From Mixophyes australis (taxonomy: Eukaryota; Chordata; Amphibia; Anura; Limnodynastidae), in the NCBI GenBank assembly GCA_036250195.1, contig JAVHZZ010000002.1, positions 66,552,705 through 66,616,704 of the forward strand: 64,000 bases of DNA. The letters run 5' to 3'. The notes beneath the pieces are model-generated. The model was not told the DNA's origin and ran no database searches. It saw only the letters and a program-made list of their open reading frames with translations. Positions 46,441 to 59,234 of the stretch are shown here, piece by piece; position 1 is the stretch's first letter, and every line of letters begins with the position of its first letter. Both the position numbers and the translations under genes were made by a program.

Positions 46441-47213
46441 GGGTGGTAGTGGAGATAGTGGCAAGTGGGTTGTACAGAAGGATGTTTTGTAGGAAATGGT
46501 ATCATGACACTGAGGGCCAGAGAGATTATTGTGTTCAGTTAGAGGAAGGGGCCAAGACCTGGGAAGAAGGAAAAGGGTCAAATTGGGAGAGAAAAACTGG
46601 AATAGCCCAAAACATAGGGTTAAACTGCTTGCCTGAAAAAAAGGGGGAACCAACAAACTTGGGGCGCATGGCTCAAACATGAAAAGCCGCCACCCAAATC
46701 ATATATTGTAAATTAGAAGCTGGAAGCTATGACAAATAAATCAACCTATCACAGCCTAGCCTTACTATTAATCAATAATGAACAATATTAAAACAGTAGA
46801 TTAAATATCTGAGAGGTCCACACAAAAACAAGTATGAGCAGGAATACAGAGCTAAACAGACATGTAGATCATCTACGGGAAGTATTTCGAAATACCTGAG
46901 AGGGACCAGATCATGCCATGTCAGCAAATGATGAGTCAATAAGAAAATGCTCAGGAATAGTCCAAAACTGCATTAGGAGAAAGTAACAGACACAGTTGTG
47001 TGCTGACAGTTATAGCGGTGATGTCAACCTGGAAAGAGAACACCATTGAAGAAGAAACTCACAACTGGAGGGTGTCTTGATCTTGATGCCATCTGGATGA
47101 CAGGAAGAAGCAGGTGGAAAGAACTGGGGCACAGAATCAGCCTTTGCCTACTCTCAACCATTCTGTATGGATATGTGCCCTGGGAGCCAGAGCTGACGCT
47201 GGGATCACAATGT

Positions 47214-48300
47214 TCAAGGACTTTCAAGATTAAGTCCTTCCTCCACAGCAGAGAGGACATGAGTAGAATGCTTCCATTGAATTATGAGCTTTGTGATGGT
47301 TTGAAATCTCGTCTTGGTAATGGTGGCAGTGGAAAAGTCCAGAAAGAGTTGTAGGTCCTGAAAAAACTCTGCAGACTCCGTCACTCTGGCTGCTCTCAAT
47401 TCTTTAATATGGAAGAAATGGACTCTCAGAATTGTATTTCTGGGAACAGCTTCAAATCTCAATTCAGTGAGCCTATGCATGTGGTCAATAAGCAGGTCAT
47501 AGTCTGACACTGCAGGATGGAGTTTGTGGAAGAGCTCTGAGAAGTTGGAAAGTTCAGAGGTGGAAAAAGATTCTGGGATTCTATAGATCTTGATTTTATC
47601 TGGAATAGTCCTCCATGCAGGGCCGTATTAACCCGAGGTGTAACTGGGCTACAGCCCAGGGGCCTCGGGCATCCAGGGGGCCCTTGACAGTGCTTAGCGG
47701 CACTATTCATTGGGTCGGGGGCGGGGGCACCCCCAGCCCGATCAGTGCTGCTGAGCACTGTCACTGTAGTCCTTCCGCGGCGCTGGTTGTCTCCCTACTG
47801 AGTAAGGAGCACGCAGCGCGGCACGGAAGGACTACAGTCCTAGGAGAAAAAGGTAAGTGCTTGAGGGAGTGGGGCTCACGGGGGAGCGGTGGGCGGATCA
47901 CGGGGGTGGGGGCTCACGGAGGGGTGTCGGGCGGATCATGGGGGGGAGGGGTTTGGCTCACAGGGAGGCCCCATGGGGGGAATGGAGGCCCCCTTAGCCC
48001 AGGGGCCTCCATTGCTTTAATCCAGCCCTGCCTCCATGTCTGCTATCTTATCCGTTAAAGAGTGCACTTGGCTTTCTAGTCTCTCATGTACTGTAATCAA
48101 ATTATTATGGGAGGCAGAGTGTTCCTCCATTTTATCTTCAATATGACTGGTTCTATCACCGAGTGCTGTAACTTCCAAGTTAATTTCCAATATGGATGAT
48201 CGCATGTCCAAGACAAGTTCTGATTTAAATAAGGGAAGCATCAACTGCATGATCTTGATGGTAAGAGGATCATCATGGTCAGAGCGCAAGAGAAGATCTG
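47214..48300 (-). pseudogene. LINE ORF1 pseudogene (coiled coil plus RRM-like domain)
   Basis: 48289-48033 encodes a heptad-rich coiled coil (TSHIEDKMEEHSASHNNL, LESQVHSLTDKIADME), the trimerisation region of L1 ORF1 proteins. After the MITE the frame resumes with IKIYRIPE, HRLTELRFEAVPRNTI, VHFFHIKEL and TATITKTRFQTITKL, the RNA-binding and C-terminal domains, to a stop at 47214. From family knowledge, ORF1 binds LINE RNA as a chaperone. It is inactivated by the insertion and by stops. Confidence 0.85.
47618..48030. mobile_element. 413-bp hAT MITE, TSD CCTCCATG, inside LINE ORF1
   Basis: The left end CAGGGCCGTATTAA is matched by the inverse of TTAATCCAGCCCTG at the right. The 8-bp CCTCCATG occurs immediately before (47610-47617) and after (48031-48038). 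CAGGG termini and 8-bp duplications are diagnostic of hAT elements. The interior is GC-rich (GGGGGCGGGGGC and GCGGATCATGGGG). A 147-codon frame across it is spurious. Confidence 0.92.
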
Positions 48301-48470
48301 TGTGGGGACATAGTGAGAGTCGGTGACACTCACGACCACTTCTAAGGAGTGTGATAGGGAAATGAAGTGTGGTACCATGTTTGCGGAGGCAGTCAATGCA
48401 AACAGAGTCTGTACTTGCTAGCCCAGCAAAGCGTCTGTCCGGTGGGTGTCTGGCTAATATAGCTGGATAT

Positions 48471-50910
48471 TCAGCAGCACCTTGCTAAATACTCGGCATC
48501 AAAATCTGGCATGTGCCCGTGAGCCATTTTTGTCGGACCAAAGGTATCTGGGTGCTTCTGAGGTGGAGGGGGAAGTGTGCCATCGGATGTCAGTGGAACA
48601 GCAGTCTCAAATGTATGTTGGACTACGCAATGAAAGTGAAGGAGATTGCAGATTTACTGCCCTTTTACATAGAATGGGGTTAAGACACAGTAATATCCCT
48701 CTCCTGCTGAAAGTAAAGTGGGGGACAGTGGAGCATGACACAGCCCAGTGGTGGCTCTGACTATAGCCTGTAGAGCAGTGGAGATAAGTATGTCTTTGAC
48801 ACTTTAGAGGAGAGAAGTTCAGACACCAGCAACAGCAGCTGTAATGAGCCATTGTGGGGTAGTGGAACAAAGCAAAGGAACACAGAGACACGTTCTATGC
48901 ACACAGATTTTCGACCTGATGGCATCAGTGTTTTAAATACAGAAGTCCGAAAGGATGATGCTAGATCCTTTCAAACTCTTTCCGAAACAAGTGATGGATC
49001 CAGAGAACATAACAAAAAGCAGTACAGTGAGATATTTTCTAAGCTGTTGCTCATTCTGCATTTGTCTGCAAGCCTAGCTATTTTTGCCACACAGAATTTG
49101 TGCATAATCCTACCCCAACCACACCACACAACAGTTTTTTTTATTTGGTGATGCTATTTTTTACTTTACACTAGCAAATGTTATATATTTCTTTCCAAGG
49201 GGGACACAATTTCCTCTCTGCAGCATACTGTAAAATATATATTTTTATTTTAAGTGCAAAACAACAGTAAAATGGGCAAAAATAGACTTTTCCAATATTT
49301 TGTCAAATATTAATTTTATACAATTAGTGCAACCCCATTAAATTACCAAGACATTTGATCAACTTGTTCTCCCAAATATAATGATACCAAATATCTATTA
49401 AGATCTATTATTTATGTGTTGCAATTATAGGAGCCCAAAGAAGTGTTTACACTTCGGTAAATTATAATTATTGCTATTGGCTGCAGAGCTTTCTTCTTCT
49501 GCACCCACAGATCTAGCTGACGCCTCCGAAGGAGAAGCTGAGAACTCATTATGGGTGCGAGAGAATAGCCAGGTATACTGGGAAAGGCAGAGTGTGCAGG
49601 ACATATGTCTCATCTTAAAGGTGGAGGTGAAAGGAAAGCCTGACAACGCCAACATAAAAATAGGGATAAATATGAGAAGTGTAAATAAGTACATTGCTCT
49701 TTACTGTTCAGATAAATTGATATTATTCCAATGCATGCAAATATGTTTTCTTCATGCCCTCTGAGATGTAAAGTGCTTCTTAAATAGAGTGATAAGTATA
49801 CATAGAATATCAGACATCATACTGTAGTTATTCTATCTGTTATACATACGTACATCCATATTGCTGTATTTTCAGTTATTTTTTGTATTTTGGTATATAT
49901 TGGATACATACTTCTTCAAGATTCTTTTTTAATCTGATGCTCAGTTTTTTTAATTGAATTTGCTGATACCAAATTGATGTATTATCAATATTTCAAATAA
50001 TGTTACACCCCAATGTGCGAGGAAGCACTCAATATATAAAGTTTAGAACTAAGTCACTTAACATGTTTCATATTTGATGGTGCTGTGTGTTTTATGCTTC
50101 TAAACTACAATATAAAGTCTACAACACTGTATACATGTACCCGCCAAGTAAGCTTTGACAAAATAAATTAACAAGTGTATGTGTAATAATTAATTATAGT
50201 AACTAGCTGTATGAAAAGTTCATTAAAAATGGACACGCAATTGTAATCCCATCTTCCATGCATGGTAACCTTAGCAAGCTTTATAGTGCCATGCTAAACA
50301 GTCAGATCTATTAACATAGTTTCCTCTGTGAAATCACATTTTCCTGTTCCAAATTGCATGTCATTTGTACCACAGTCGATTCTGTAAAACAGCTCATTTA
50401 TCTTTCTGCAAGCAGGAAAAGACGCTAACATTACATTTGTTATAGCAAAATATGTTTTTCCTATTATTATTTTTCGCTACTGTTCAATATCACGCATTTA
50501 AAAAAAGGATAGAATTCAGACTTTGCTATAAATCTCTATACTCAGCCTCACACTGTATATAATTAGAATTCTGACTATTTGGTTGCTTGTGTCTGATTTG
50601 ACAAAATCAGTCAGAATTCCAATGCTGAACATAAGTTAATAGTACATTCTGATTTATATATGTTCTCCTTTCTCCTATATATGAAATTATATAATGACCA
50701 AACAGAAAATTGTATAATTATTTATTTTATGTATTACAAGTTTCATGATAGTTCCAGGTGATCAATTATTTTCCTGCTTATAAAAAAGCAAGAAAATAAT
50801 TACTTGCTTCAACTTGATTGTTTCAACTGATATCTGCAATGAAATAGGCTACTTACCAAATCCTTGTTTTAGTGACGTTGTAGTGTGAGCACAGGAGTTA
50901 CATACTCTTG
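48471..50910. other. Non-coding sequence, nothing recognised
   Basis: Short frames (for example 48482-48760 and 49471-49764) have no domain, and both strands are equally open. No bounded repeat was seen. Confidence 0.4.
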
Positions 50911-51064
50911 GGGGTAAATTTATCAAGCTGCGGGTTTGAAAAAGTGGAGATTCTAGTTCTATCATTTATTTTGTACAGTCTACAAAATGACAGTTAGAAT
51001 CTGATTGGTTGCTATAGGCAGCATCTCCGCTTTTTTCAAACACGCAGCTTGATAAATTTACCCC
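50911..51064. mobile_element. Palindromic MITE, 175-bp family, internally shortened
   Basis: GGGGTAAATTTATCAAGCTG and its inverse CAGCTTGATAAATTTACCCC bound it. The left arm lacks the GCAACCAATC block, so it is 154 bp rather than 175. Confidence 0.85.
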
Positions 51065-51429
51065 CTGGAGTGCACACTTGGGACTCCTGCAGGAGTGGCA
51101 TTACATCTGAAGAACAGACTTGATTCAAGCTTAGACATTTGGACAGTTTCATTCATTGTTTTTTTTTGCCCCTTTCACCTCTATATTTGACTTAAATCAA
51201 AGTAATAAAAAGTAAGATTAGCTTTTGTTTAGTGCATGTTATTCCTGCTTGCTCTTTGAGGAACAACCATTGGGGCTAATTTCTTTTTTGTACTCTAGTA
51301 TTAACTAGCATTATTTTATCTGTAATTATATATTTGATACTAGCAAGATAAACTTTATTCTATGGAGACAAAACACTGAATTTTTAAGGTTTACCATTAG
51401 TAAATTCAGACCATAGTCAGTAAAGGCCA

Positions 51430-51610
51430 ACATGAAAATTACAAAGTACTTCTTGGGTGCTCCACAAATTACACTAGATGACTGTCTATCATTAATCTAC
51501 AAATGTCACCACTCTTGAATACATGTTGTGGTATTTGTAGATTAGTAATGGGCAGCCATTTAGTGTCATTTGTGGGGCACCTGGGAGGTACTTTGTAATT
51601 TTCATTTAAA
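51430..51610. repeat. Inverted repeat, arms about 75 bp
   Basis: ATGAAAATTACAAAGTAC and ATTAATCTACAAAT in the left arm recur inverted on the right as ATTTGTAGATTAGTAAT and GTACTTTGTAATTTTCAT. Foldback structure with a centre near 51510-51530; possibly a MITE. Confidence 0.8.
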
Positions 51611-51649
51611 AATGTTTCCACCCCATCCTCTAATAAGGAACTTCAACAT

Positions 51650-53565
51650 CTCTGACTACAGAGAAAAGAGAAAAGTTATAGTAAAGGAAGTTTCTTGTTT
51701 AGAATCAGATATTAAAGAAATAATGGCTGAAGATTTAGAAGTGCTATGAAGAAATTAGAAAAAACATTATTAAAAAAAAAGCAATTTATGGTAGGAAATT
51801 GTAACACTAGAAAAATATGTAGCAGATCAATTTATTTCCTAGGAGCTTACGCCTAATAAAAACTCCATCATTCAATAATAGTTCAACAGAGAAATTCAAA
51901 AGAGATTGGTTACATATTCTAGATTCCTCTTCATTCTCCTTAATTGATTTAATAATATAACATGGGAGAAGGAAACTAAGATAAATAGAAGAAGAAATTC
52001 AATCTCTAAAAGCGCTTATTAGCCCCTACCTCCTATGTCACCCTTTCTGTGCTTGCTGTGGACTGGCTTGGCTTGCCTTGCCACCGTCCCCTTCCTGTAT
52101 CCAAACTACACCCCTCTAAATGCAGTAGGAGGGGCTTACTGCTGCCACCACCACCAGCACCTAGAACCGCTTTCATCTGGGTAACTTTCGCTACTAGTGT
52201 ACCCCTTTGCTGGGCACCTGGGCTGGTACTCCTGGCCTCTTCCTTTAGATCAGAGTTGCTGTGGATGTAACCCCTGGCCTATTACACTGGCCAGAGCTGC
52301 AAGGTAGTGGGCAGAGCGTTGGTACTTGGTACTACCCAACCTCAGAACAGCTGGATAACGGATTAGATTGGTCAAATCTGTAGGTCACAAGAATTTATAA
52401 CAGATTAGTAGGCATCAAAGCAGGATCTTAAGTAATGATGTTTATTACCTCATGAAGTTCTTACAAGGACAGTAACACACTACCTTGTGTTACTAGTGAT
52501 CTTCAGAATGTACAGTTGAAATAATCCATTTCAGGGTAAAACAGTACTCTTTTTATACAGTTTTGGACACCTGCCCCTTTAACCTATCCAGACTGAATCA
52601 TGCAGCCTGCACATGAATCAGTCTGGAGGGTTCAACACCTTTTTACATTGAAGCAAGTGGCAGGGAGTAGTGTACTTCCCCCCGTCCACGAGCTGCTAGG
52701 GAGAGAGGAACTCAGCCCCCTCTCCTCCCTGATGCAAGACTATCTAAGGTGGGAGATTTATCTTTTAAATCTCCCACCCAAATTACTTCCAGGAACTATG
52801 CACCGGGGTTTGGCTCTCCAGCCTGGATGAAAATAGTACCAGAGGGAAAAAGACCAGATCACGGGGCAGCAGCCCCTGTCCTGTCACTCCTGGAGCTCTC
52901 TGAGCTCCAATATGCAGTTCAGCCTCCTGGGACCCCTAGAAAGCACTGCACCTCCTGGATCTATTTGCATCCAGGAGGATGCTTGGAAAAACCCTCTGGC
53001 AGCCACTTCAAGCTAACTGCCAAGGTAATCAACTCTAGACCTGCAGCACCCACTGGTCCAATAGGGACATGGACTACAACCAGCTACCCAGCACTCCGAT
53101 CTCTATGTCCGGGAATCAGTGGAGGATATAACACTGCTAGCGGGGCCTGTACTATACATGCATTCAGTTTAAATACACATTTTCCATACACATAGTTACA
53201 CTACACTTTGTGCAGTTTTACACTCCCTACCGCACATTGCTAAAAGGCAGTTAACCCTTTCAGCGCTGTGTTCCGGTTAAATACCGGTGCAGCAGTGCCT
53301 ACCTACATACATATGTACATTTATTATTTTGATTTACTTAAATACTTGCCCCTACACGCAGCGTTACGTGCCGGGGTTTAACCATTATAATGCTGCAGAG
53401 CTAGGTATTCCTTCCACAGCACTGCAGTGCACATACAAATACAAATACACATTTATTTCATTTATTTAAATAAATAAAACATTTACACAGTCACTTTATT
53501 CATGCAGCACCTAGTGCGGGTGATTTATCTCCACTGGCGCCGGGTATTAACCCTTTTTAGATTTA
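51650..53565. other. AT-rich sequence, then an unclassified GC-richer insert
   Basis: 51650-52020 resembles the AT-rich, Lys/Glu-coding style of the Penelope relic that resumes at about 53570. From about 52025 to 53565 the base composition is different and GC-richer (ACCTCCTATGTCACC ... GCCGGGTATTAACCC), suggesting an inserted element. I could not define its ends or class. The frames at 52600-53195 have no domain. Confidence 0.35.
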
Positions 53566-53569
53566 GAAG

Positions 53570-55920
53570 TTTAGAAGAAAATAGAAAAACGAACAGACTA
53601 TAAAGTGAAGAAAAATGAATGAGAGGTTATGAATAAAAAACAGAAAAAATATAAACGTGATAGAAATGAATTACTATCTGGTCAATATTACAATTTATCT
53701 AGTAATGGAGTAGAAGAAGTTTCAAAGTGGATAGAAAATCTGTCAAAAAAAATGTAGAAAAAAATATGGATGAAGTGAAAAACACTAAACCTATTCATGA
53801 GTGCAAGAAGAACTATAACAATAATCCATGAAAAGAGAGGAGAGACAACAGAAACATATATGAAAAATGATTACCATATAATAATATTAAGGAAGAAAGC
53901 AAATCATTATTAAACCACCAAAATAGGAGAGAGAAGAGGAGAGAGAGATAAAATCAAACAAATAAGGAATAGAAATAAAGGAGCAGAAGAAGAATCTATT
54001 AAAATCTGGAGGGAACATATAATCGTTACAGGATTTTCAAATACAATGTTATTTCTGATTTAACCTCAGAAAGGGATAAAGTATCCTCTTTATTAGACTG
54101 TTGCAAGAAAATCTGGTGAAACATATAAGAAGAAATAAAAGTTATAAGTGATATAGCAGAAAAAATAATGGGCAACAAAATAAACTGAAATATAAAAATA
54201 AAAAAGTCCTAAAAGCAGTAAACATTCAAGATTAAAATAAAAAAATAAATCAGGAAAACAACAATATACAGCAAAATACCAAAATATATTGTCTAAGTTC
54301 GTACATCCTAATGAAGGATTTGAGGCCCTTCCCTGTTAAGTAAGGGCCTCAAATTTGCTTCCACAAGCTCTATGAATTTATTTAACATATATATAGATAT
54401 TCAAAAATGTATTTGTATTTGAAGTTTTTGCAACTAAAAATACTATGAAGGGTGAACTTCTGCAGCAGGACAAGAATAAAGAAGATCATATATTTAAAAA
54501 TAAATCTACTTTTTATCCCATTCATGTACGCGGGTGTCTTATTGACACCTATGCTAAACTAGTGATTTTTTATTTAAATCAGCCAGATTTTTCTAAAAAG
54601 GCATGAAAATCTCAACCTAATGAAAATGAATGGGAAGCAGTAAAATCATTGCAATCCAATAAAAATATTATCATAAAACACGCTGATAAAGGCAGATCAA
54701 TAGTAATTATGAACATAGAAATGTATCAGGAGGAAGTTTATATATTATGGGGATTCTATAGAAAAAATAAGAAAAGAATTGCCTGAATTAGTAGAAAAAT
54801 CTTATAAAAAGGGAGTATTTGGGGAGGATGAACGCAAATTTTGACTAAACTCAATCCAACTATACCTGTGATGTGCATCCTCCCCAAAATTCATAAAAAT
54901 AAAGAACATTCGCCTGGTCATCCAATAATAGCAGGAACAAATTCAATCACTTCAAATCTGTCCCAAATAATAGATCACATTTTACAACCTAAAGTGGTCA
55001 AGACCAAATCCTACCTAAAGGATACTATGGACATTTATAAAAAAAATTGGAAAATTTAGTATGGGAAGTGGGTTTCCTTCTGGTTAAAACTGGTGTGAGC
55101 TCACTGTATACAATTACTGAGCATGAAACAGGCGTAGAAGGAGTAGAGACAGTTAATAATTATATAATGAAAATCTTAAGAATTTCTTGAAGAGAGGTAT
55201 TAAATTTATTTTAAATAATAATTATTTCAATTTCAAAGACACTTTTTTCATGCAGTGAACTGGGACAGCAATGGGCACTAGGTTGCCCCTAGCTATGCGA
55301 ACATTTTTATGAGTCCCTGGGAAGATACATATGTTTGGGGTAACTCAGAGCTGGGGATGAATCTAGTGCTCTGGAACACATATATCAAAGATATGGAGGG
55401 GAGTTGAGAAAGATCTTGAGAAATTTTGCTAGAAATTAAACACCAAACCACTGAACATTAATTTGACTTATATTAGTAAGGTGAGGGTGAATTTCTTGAA
55501 TCTCACAATATATAGAAAATGTGGAAATAGTCAAACAAAGGATTTCATAAAACCCACTGATAGAAATTCATTTAAGCTAGTAGTAGCCATCATCAACAGT
55601 GACTTAAAAGTATTCCAGGGGGCATATTTAGTAAAATGCGGGTTTGAAATGTGGAGATGTTGTCTGTAGCAACCAATCAGATTCTAGCTGTTATTTTGTA
55701 GAATGTACTAAATAAATGATAGCTAGAATCTGATTGGTTGCTATAGGCAACATCTCCACTTTTACAAACCCGCAGTTTAGTAAATATATCCCCAGATAGC
55801 CAATTTATAAGATTAAAATGGAATTGTAGCAATGATCATATTTATAAATATCATACGTATAAACAATTCCTGAAAAAGTAGTTAATAAGGCCCTTGAAAA
55901 TGTAAGATAAGCAGAGAAAC
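53570..55920 (+). pseudogene. Penelope-like retroelement relic (RT region)
   Basis: In order: about 54628-54715 NEWEAVKSLQSNKNI and IKHADKGRSIVIMN; 54871-54960 MCILPKIHKNKEHSPGHPI, the Penelope LPKIHK and R/HPI(I/V) motif; about 55085-55115 LLVKTGVSSLYT; about 55230-55290 FNFKDTFF followed by a GTAMG-like stretch; 55463-55620 FLNLTIYRKCGN and FIKPTDRNS. After the MITE, about 55800-55910 continues LKWNCSNDH. Stops and frameshifts are numerous. Penelope elements pair an RT with a GIY-YIG endonuclease; the latter was not found here. It is non-functional. Confidence 0.82.
55619..55793. mobile_element. 175-bp palindromic MITE inside the Penelope relic
   Basis: Ends GGGGCATATTTAGTAAA and GTTTAGTAAATATATCCCC with the usual internal arms, exactly 175 bp. 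It splits the KPTDRNS and LKWNCS blocks of the Penelope relic. Confidence 0.87.
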
Positions 55921-57593
55921 CTTGTTTAAACCTAAGGATAGTTATAGACAAACACAGAGTCAGGCAATCAATCAATCAGGTGAATGGAAGGAGTTTTGAA
56001 AAGGGCTGGTTTTACACATGCGCAGTTCAGACAGGCAAGATGGCGCCCACCAACGCAATCTACGGTCGTCAGCGGGTCCGATGTCTGACAGGTATATTTA
56101 TATTATTTCTCACCTCCATACATTTATATTGTCTAGTTTTCTAATACAAAGGAAAATAATAGCATTAAGATAAAATATATCTGTTTTATTACTTAAAACA
56201 ACATGTTCCTTTAAACATTTTTACACTTTTCTATGCAGTAGTGGAAATTATCCCTTGAAAAAGTTTTCCATGATGACATGTTGTTTATTAATTATAGAAA
56301 CTCAGCGATATTAACTATTGTTCATTTAAAATAAACTAACTTTTATAAACGTAGTATGTAATGAAATATGTAAGGAAGGAAGGCAGAGTGTAAGGGAACT
56401 ATTTAACAAGTTTCAGCATACATGGTACAGTGGGGGTTTGGTTGGTATTGTAATAAGACAATCACCCCCTGAAATATCCTTATTACATCTTTCATTCTGC
56501 AATTAGAGTTATCAATTTAATGAATTAATAATATCTATAGTAATTGTTTCTCTTCTTTAGGCTATTGTATTTTCATATATATATTTTTCATATTACATAT
56601 TCTAAACAAATTAAATAGATAAAAGGATGTCACTTCATTCATTTAATATAAATCATCCTGTCTAATAGTATTAGAAATGAAGAGAAGCATTAAACTATAA
56701 GTCTTTGCCGATTAAGGATTAAAGGGCATTATACATGGAGCTGTTTTAGATCAGCGTTATTCACAGTTGTCCTTTGGCGTGTTTATCTACAAAATAATTA
56801 AATATCATAAAGGAAGAATATGAGGAAACATACTCTTAAACACTGAAGAGAGAAATCCCCTTGTATGCAATTGGCTCTGTTTGCGGTTTTGTGTGTGTTG
56901 TTCATTCACAGCCAAGTAAGGTATAGTTTGGGATAATTGCATTGCCCTTCCCAAATGGATAAATAATTCATGTGGATGTTATTTGGACCATTATGTGGAG
57001 TGGTCTTATATATTAAAGACTCATTGCTAAAATCTGTCTGTTTGCAGGGTTCTGTATGGAGTTCACCAGGTAAATTGTGGAGTAAATAAAGATAACTTTT
57101 AGCTATAGAAAATGTTCTTTTAATATAATAATTAAGTTTTTTTATACCGGAGTAACTGAATTTAGATTGTAGAATATTGCGATCTGTGTAGCTAAATGTA
57201 ATGTCTATATGTAATGTTTAGTGAGCAGCACACCTGAAGATTAATTAAACATCTGACTGCTTTAAAAAGCAGAACTCATTATGCAGCTCACTGATCCTTG
57301 AAAAGACTGTGGAGCAGCTGAAACACATAGGATAAAAAGCTGAAGAACTACAGACTGTGTTTGTTTGTTCCTTCTTCCTAATGCAATAACATAGCTGAAA
57401 AACTTAACACCAATGAAACTGGAGTTATGCAATTTATTGGAGTTGTTTAAAGAATTTTTACCTCTTACAGCAGGTAGGAAGAATTCTGTATCATTTGTTT
57501 TCTATGTTTTTAAGAATGTTGCTATTGTAAGTGCAACTATGCTTCATTCTAAATTCTGTTGAAATAAAAAAAATAACTGTAATACACTAGGAC
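55921..57593. other. Non-coding sequence, nothing recognised
   Basis: AT-rich; no supported ORF or bounded element. Confidence 0.4.
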
Positions 57594-57781
57594 CAGTGGA
57601 TCCCAAACTTTTTCAGTTCAAAGCACCCTTAGGGTCTCCATAATTTTTTCAAAGCACTTCTAAGCCAAAATAATTACCAAGTAGTCCCCCGCCTTGCTTA
57701 CCACCAGCCCTGGCCGCGGCACCCCTGTAAGATCACCACGGCACCCCAGGGAGCCGCGGCACACAGTTTGGGAACCACCGC
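57594..57781. mobile_element. 188-bp hAT (Charlie-like) MITE, TSD ACTAGGAC
   Basis: CAGTGGATCCCAAACTTT at the left and GTTTGGGAACCACCG at the right are imperfect inverted repeats of the CAGTGGTTCCCAAAC kind seen in hAT-Charlie elements. ACTAGGAC flanks both sides (57586-57593, 57782-57789). Confidence 0.87.
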
Positions 57782-58796
57782 ACTAGGACTGCGGTCTTTC
57801 CATTTATCTTTCCATTGTTATTCTGTTTTTGAAATGTTAATGTAAAGATTTTCAATGTATATTTAACCACATAATAGCACCAAGACACTAATCATATAAG
57901 GTTTCAATAGTAATATGTAAAACTCCAGTTTGTGGTGATGCAAAAACACATATAAACTAGAGATGCTCACTGACCCCTGTGTTTTGGTTTTGGATTTGGT
58001 TTTGGATCTGGATTAGCTTCGTGTTTTGGTTTTGGTAAAACCGCCCTTGCGTGTTTTGGTTTTGGTTTTGGTTTTGTTTGGTTTTGTTTTGCAATTTGTT
58101 AAAAAAATTAATTTTTTTTTGGCTAAAATAACAAAATTTAGTGCTCCACCTGTTTCTTGGATAAGTAAGGTAATTCTACAGCTAATGAATGTCAACGAGC
58201 GCTGACCCCCCCAGGATGTGTGCTTTTATCAGACACACACCAATCCAGGGTGGCAGCCAACGGTCTAAAAAGAGCTATTGAAATCCATAGCAAAAAAGGC
58301 AGTTTGGTGTCTGTCTATATATTACACCCTACACTTATAGTTAAATAGAAAAAAAAACAGCATGCAAAGACTGGACGATCAATAGAAATGGTCAAAGCAT
58401 CTTTTCTGCTTGGCTCTAGATTACACCCAAACCTTATTAGTGCAAATTAGGAAAAATACAGTTTAATCCCTGGTAGGCCATCCTTAATTCTACAGCTACA
58501 CACACCAATCCTGGGTGGCAGCCAACGGTCTAAAAAGAGCTATTGACATTCATAGTAAAAAAGGCAATTTGGTGTCTGTCTGTATTTTACACCCTACATT
58601 TATAGTTAAATAGAGAAAGAAGCAACCTGCAAAGACTGTAACATAAATAGAAATGGCAAAGCATCTTTTCTGTTTGGGTCTAACTTACACCCTACACTTA
58701 TAGTGAAATTGACAAAACAGCAGCCTGCAAAGACTGTACGTTAAATGGAAATGCCCCAAGTCCCTTTTCTCTTTGGGGGTAGATTACTCCCTACAC

Positions 58797-59234
58797 TTAT
58801 AATGAAAGTTTTAAAAAGATGTTGTCGTCATCATCTTCAGCATCATCCTTACCCTCATCAGTGTGTACATCATCATCACAGACTATTAATTCATCTCCGC
58901 TGAAATCTACCATTACAGAAGTATCAGTACTTGGATGTATTTGACGGTAAAGGCCTTCCTCGTGGAAGATGTAGTTTATTTTGATGAACATCATCTTTTC
59001 CACATTTTTTGGAAGTAACCTCCTACGTCGATCACTGACAAGGTTCCCCTCTGTGCTGAATACTCTTTCAGAGTACACACTGGAGGGTGGGCAGCTTAGG
59101 TATTGCAAAGCAAGTTTGTACATGGGATTCCAAATGGCTTGTTTTTCTTCCCAGTATGGAAAGGGACTGTCTGACATTTCCATATCAATTAACTCTTGAA
59201 AATATATAGTGCTGGTATATAATAATTTCAGCAC
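58797..59234 (-). pseudogene. hAT transposase C-terminal (dimerisation) domain, 145 codons
   Basis: The translation carries the family's C-terminal block: PYWEEKQAIWNPMYKLA, YLSCPPSSVYSERVFS, TEGNLVSDRRRRLLPKNVEK and MMFIKINY, then an acidic tail (DDAEDDDDN) to a stop at 58797. In hAT transposases this part forms the dimer interface and holds the last structural pieces of the catalytic fold. The BED zinc finger and the catalytic Asp residues upstream are missing, because the region 5' of it is satellite DNA. The piece is open but cannot act alone. Confidence 0.85.

Larger units (their letters stand above)
44260..48470 (-). mobile_element. L1/Tx1-type LINE, degenerate, with two later insertions
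   Basis: ORF1 and ORF2 relics occur in the right order on the minus strand: ORF1 coiled coil and RNA-binding domain (48470-47214), ORF2 endonuclease (46440-45640), then post-RT and zinc-knuckle pieces (45340-44300). The reverse transcriptase core is missing, so there is a large internal deletion. A SINE (45987-46301) lies inside the endonuclease and a hAT MITE (47618-48030) inside ORF1; both are younger than the LINE. Confidence 0.85.

Noticed and set aside
47615..48058. Gly-rich 147-codon plus-strand frame
   Set aside because: It spans a hAT MITE bounded by exact 8-bp duplications and extends across its ends.
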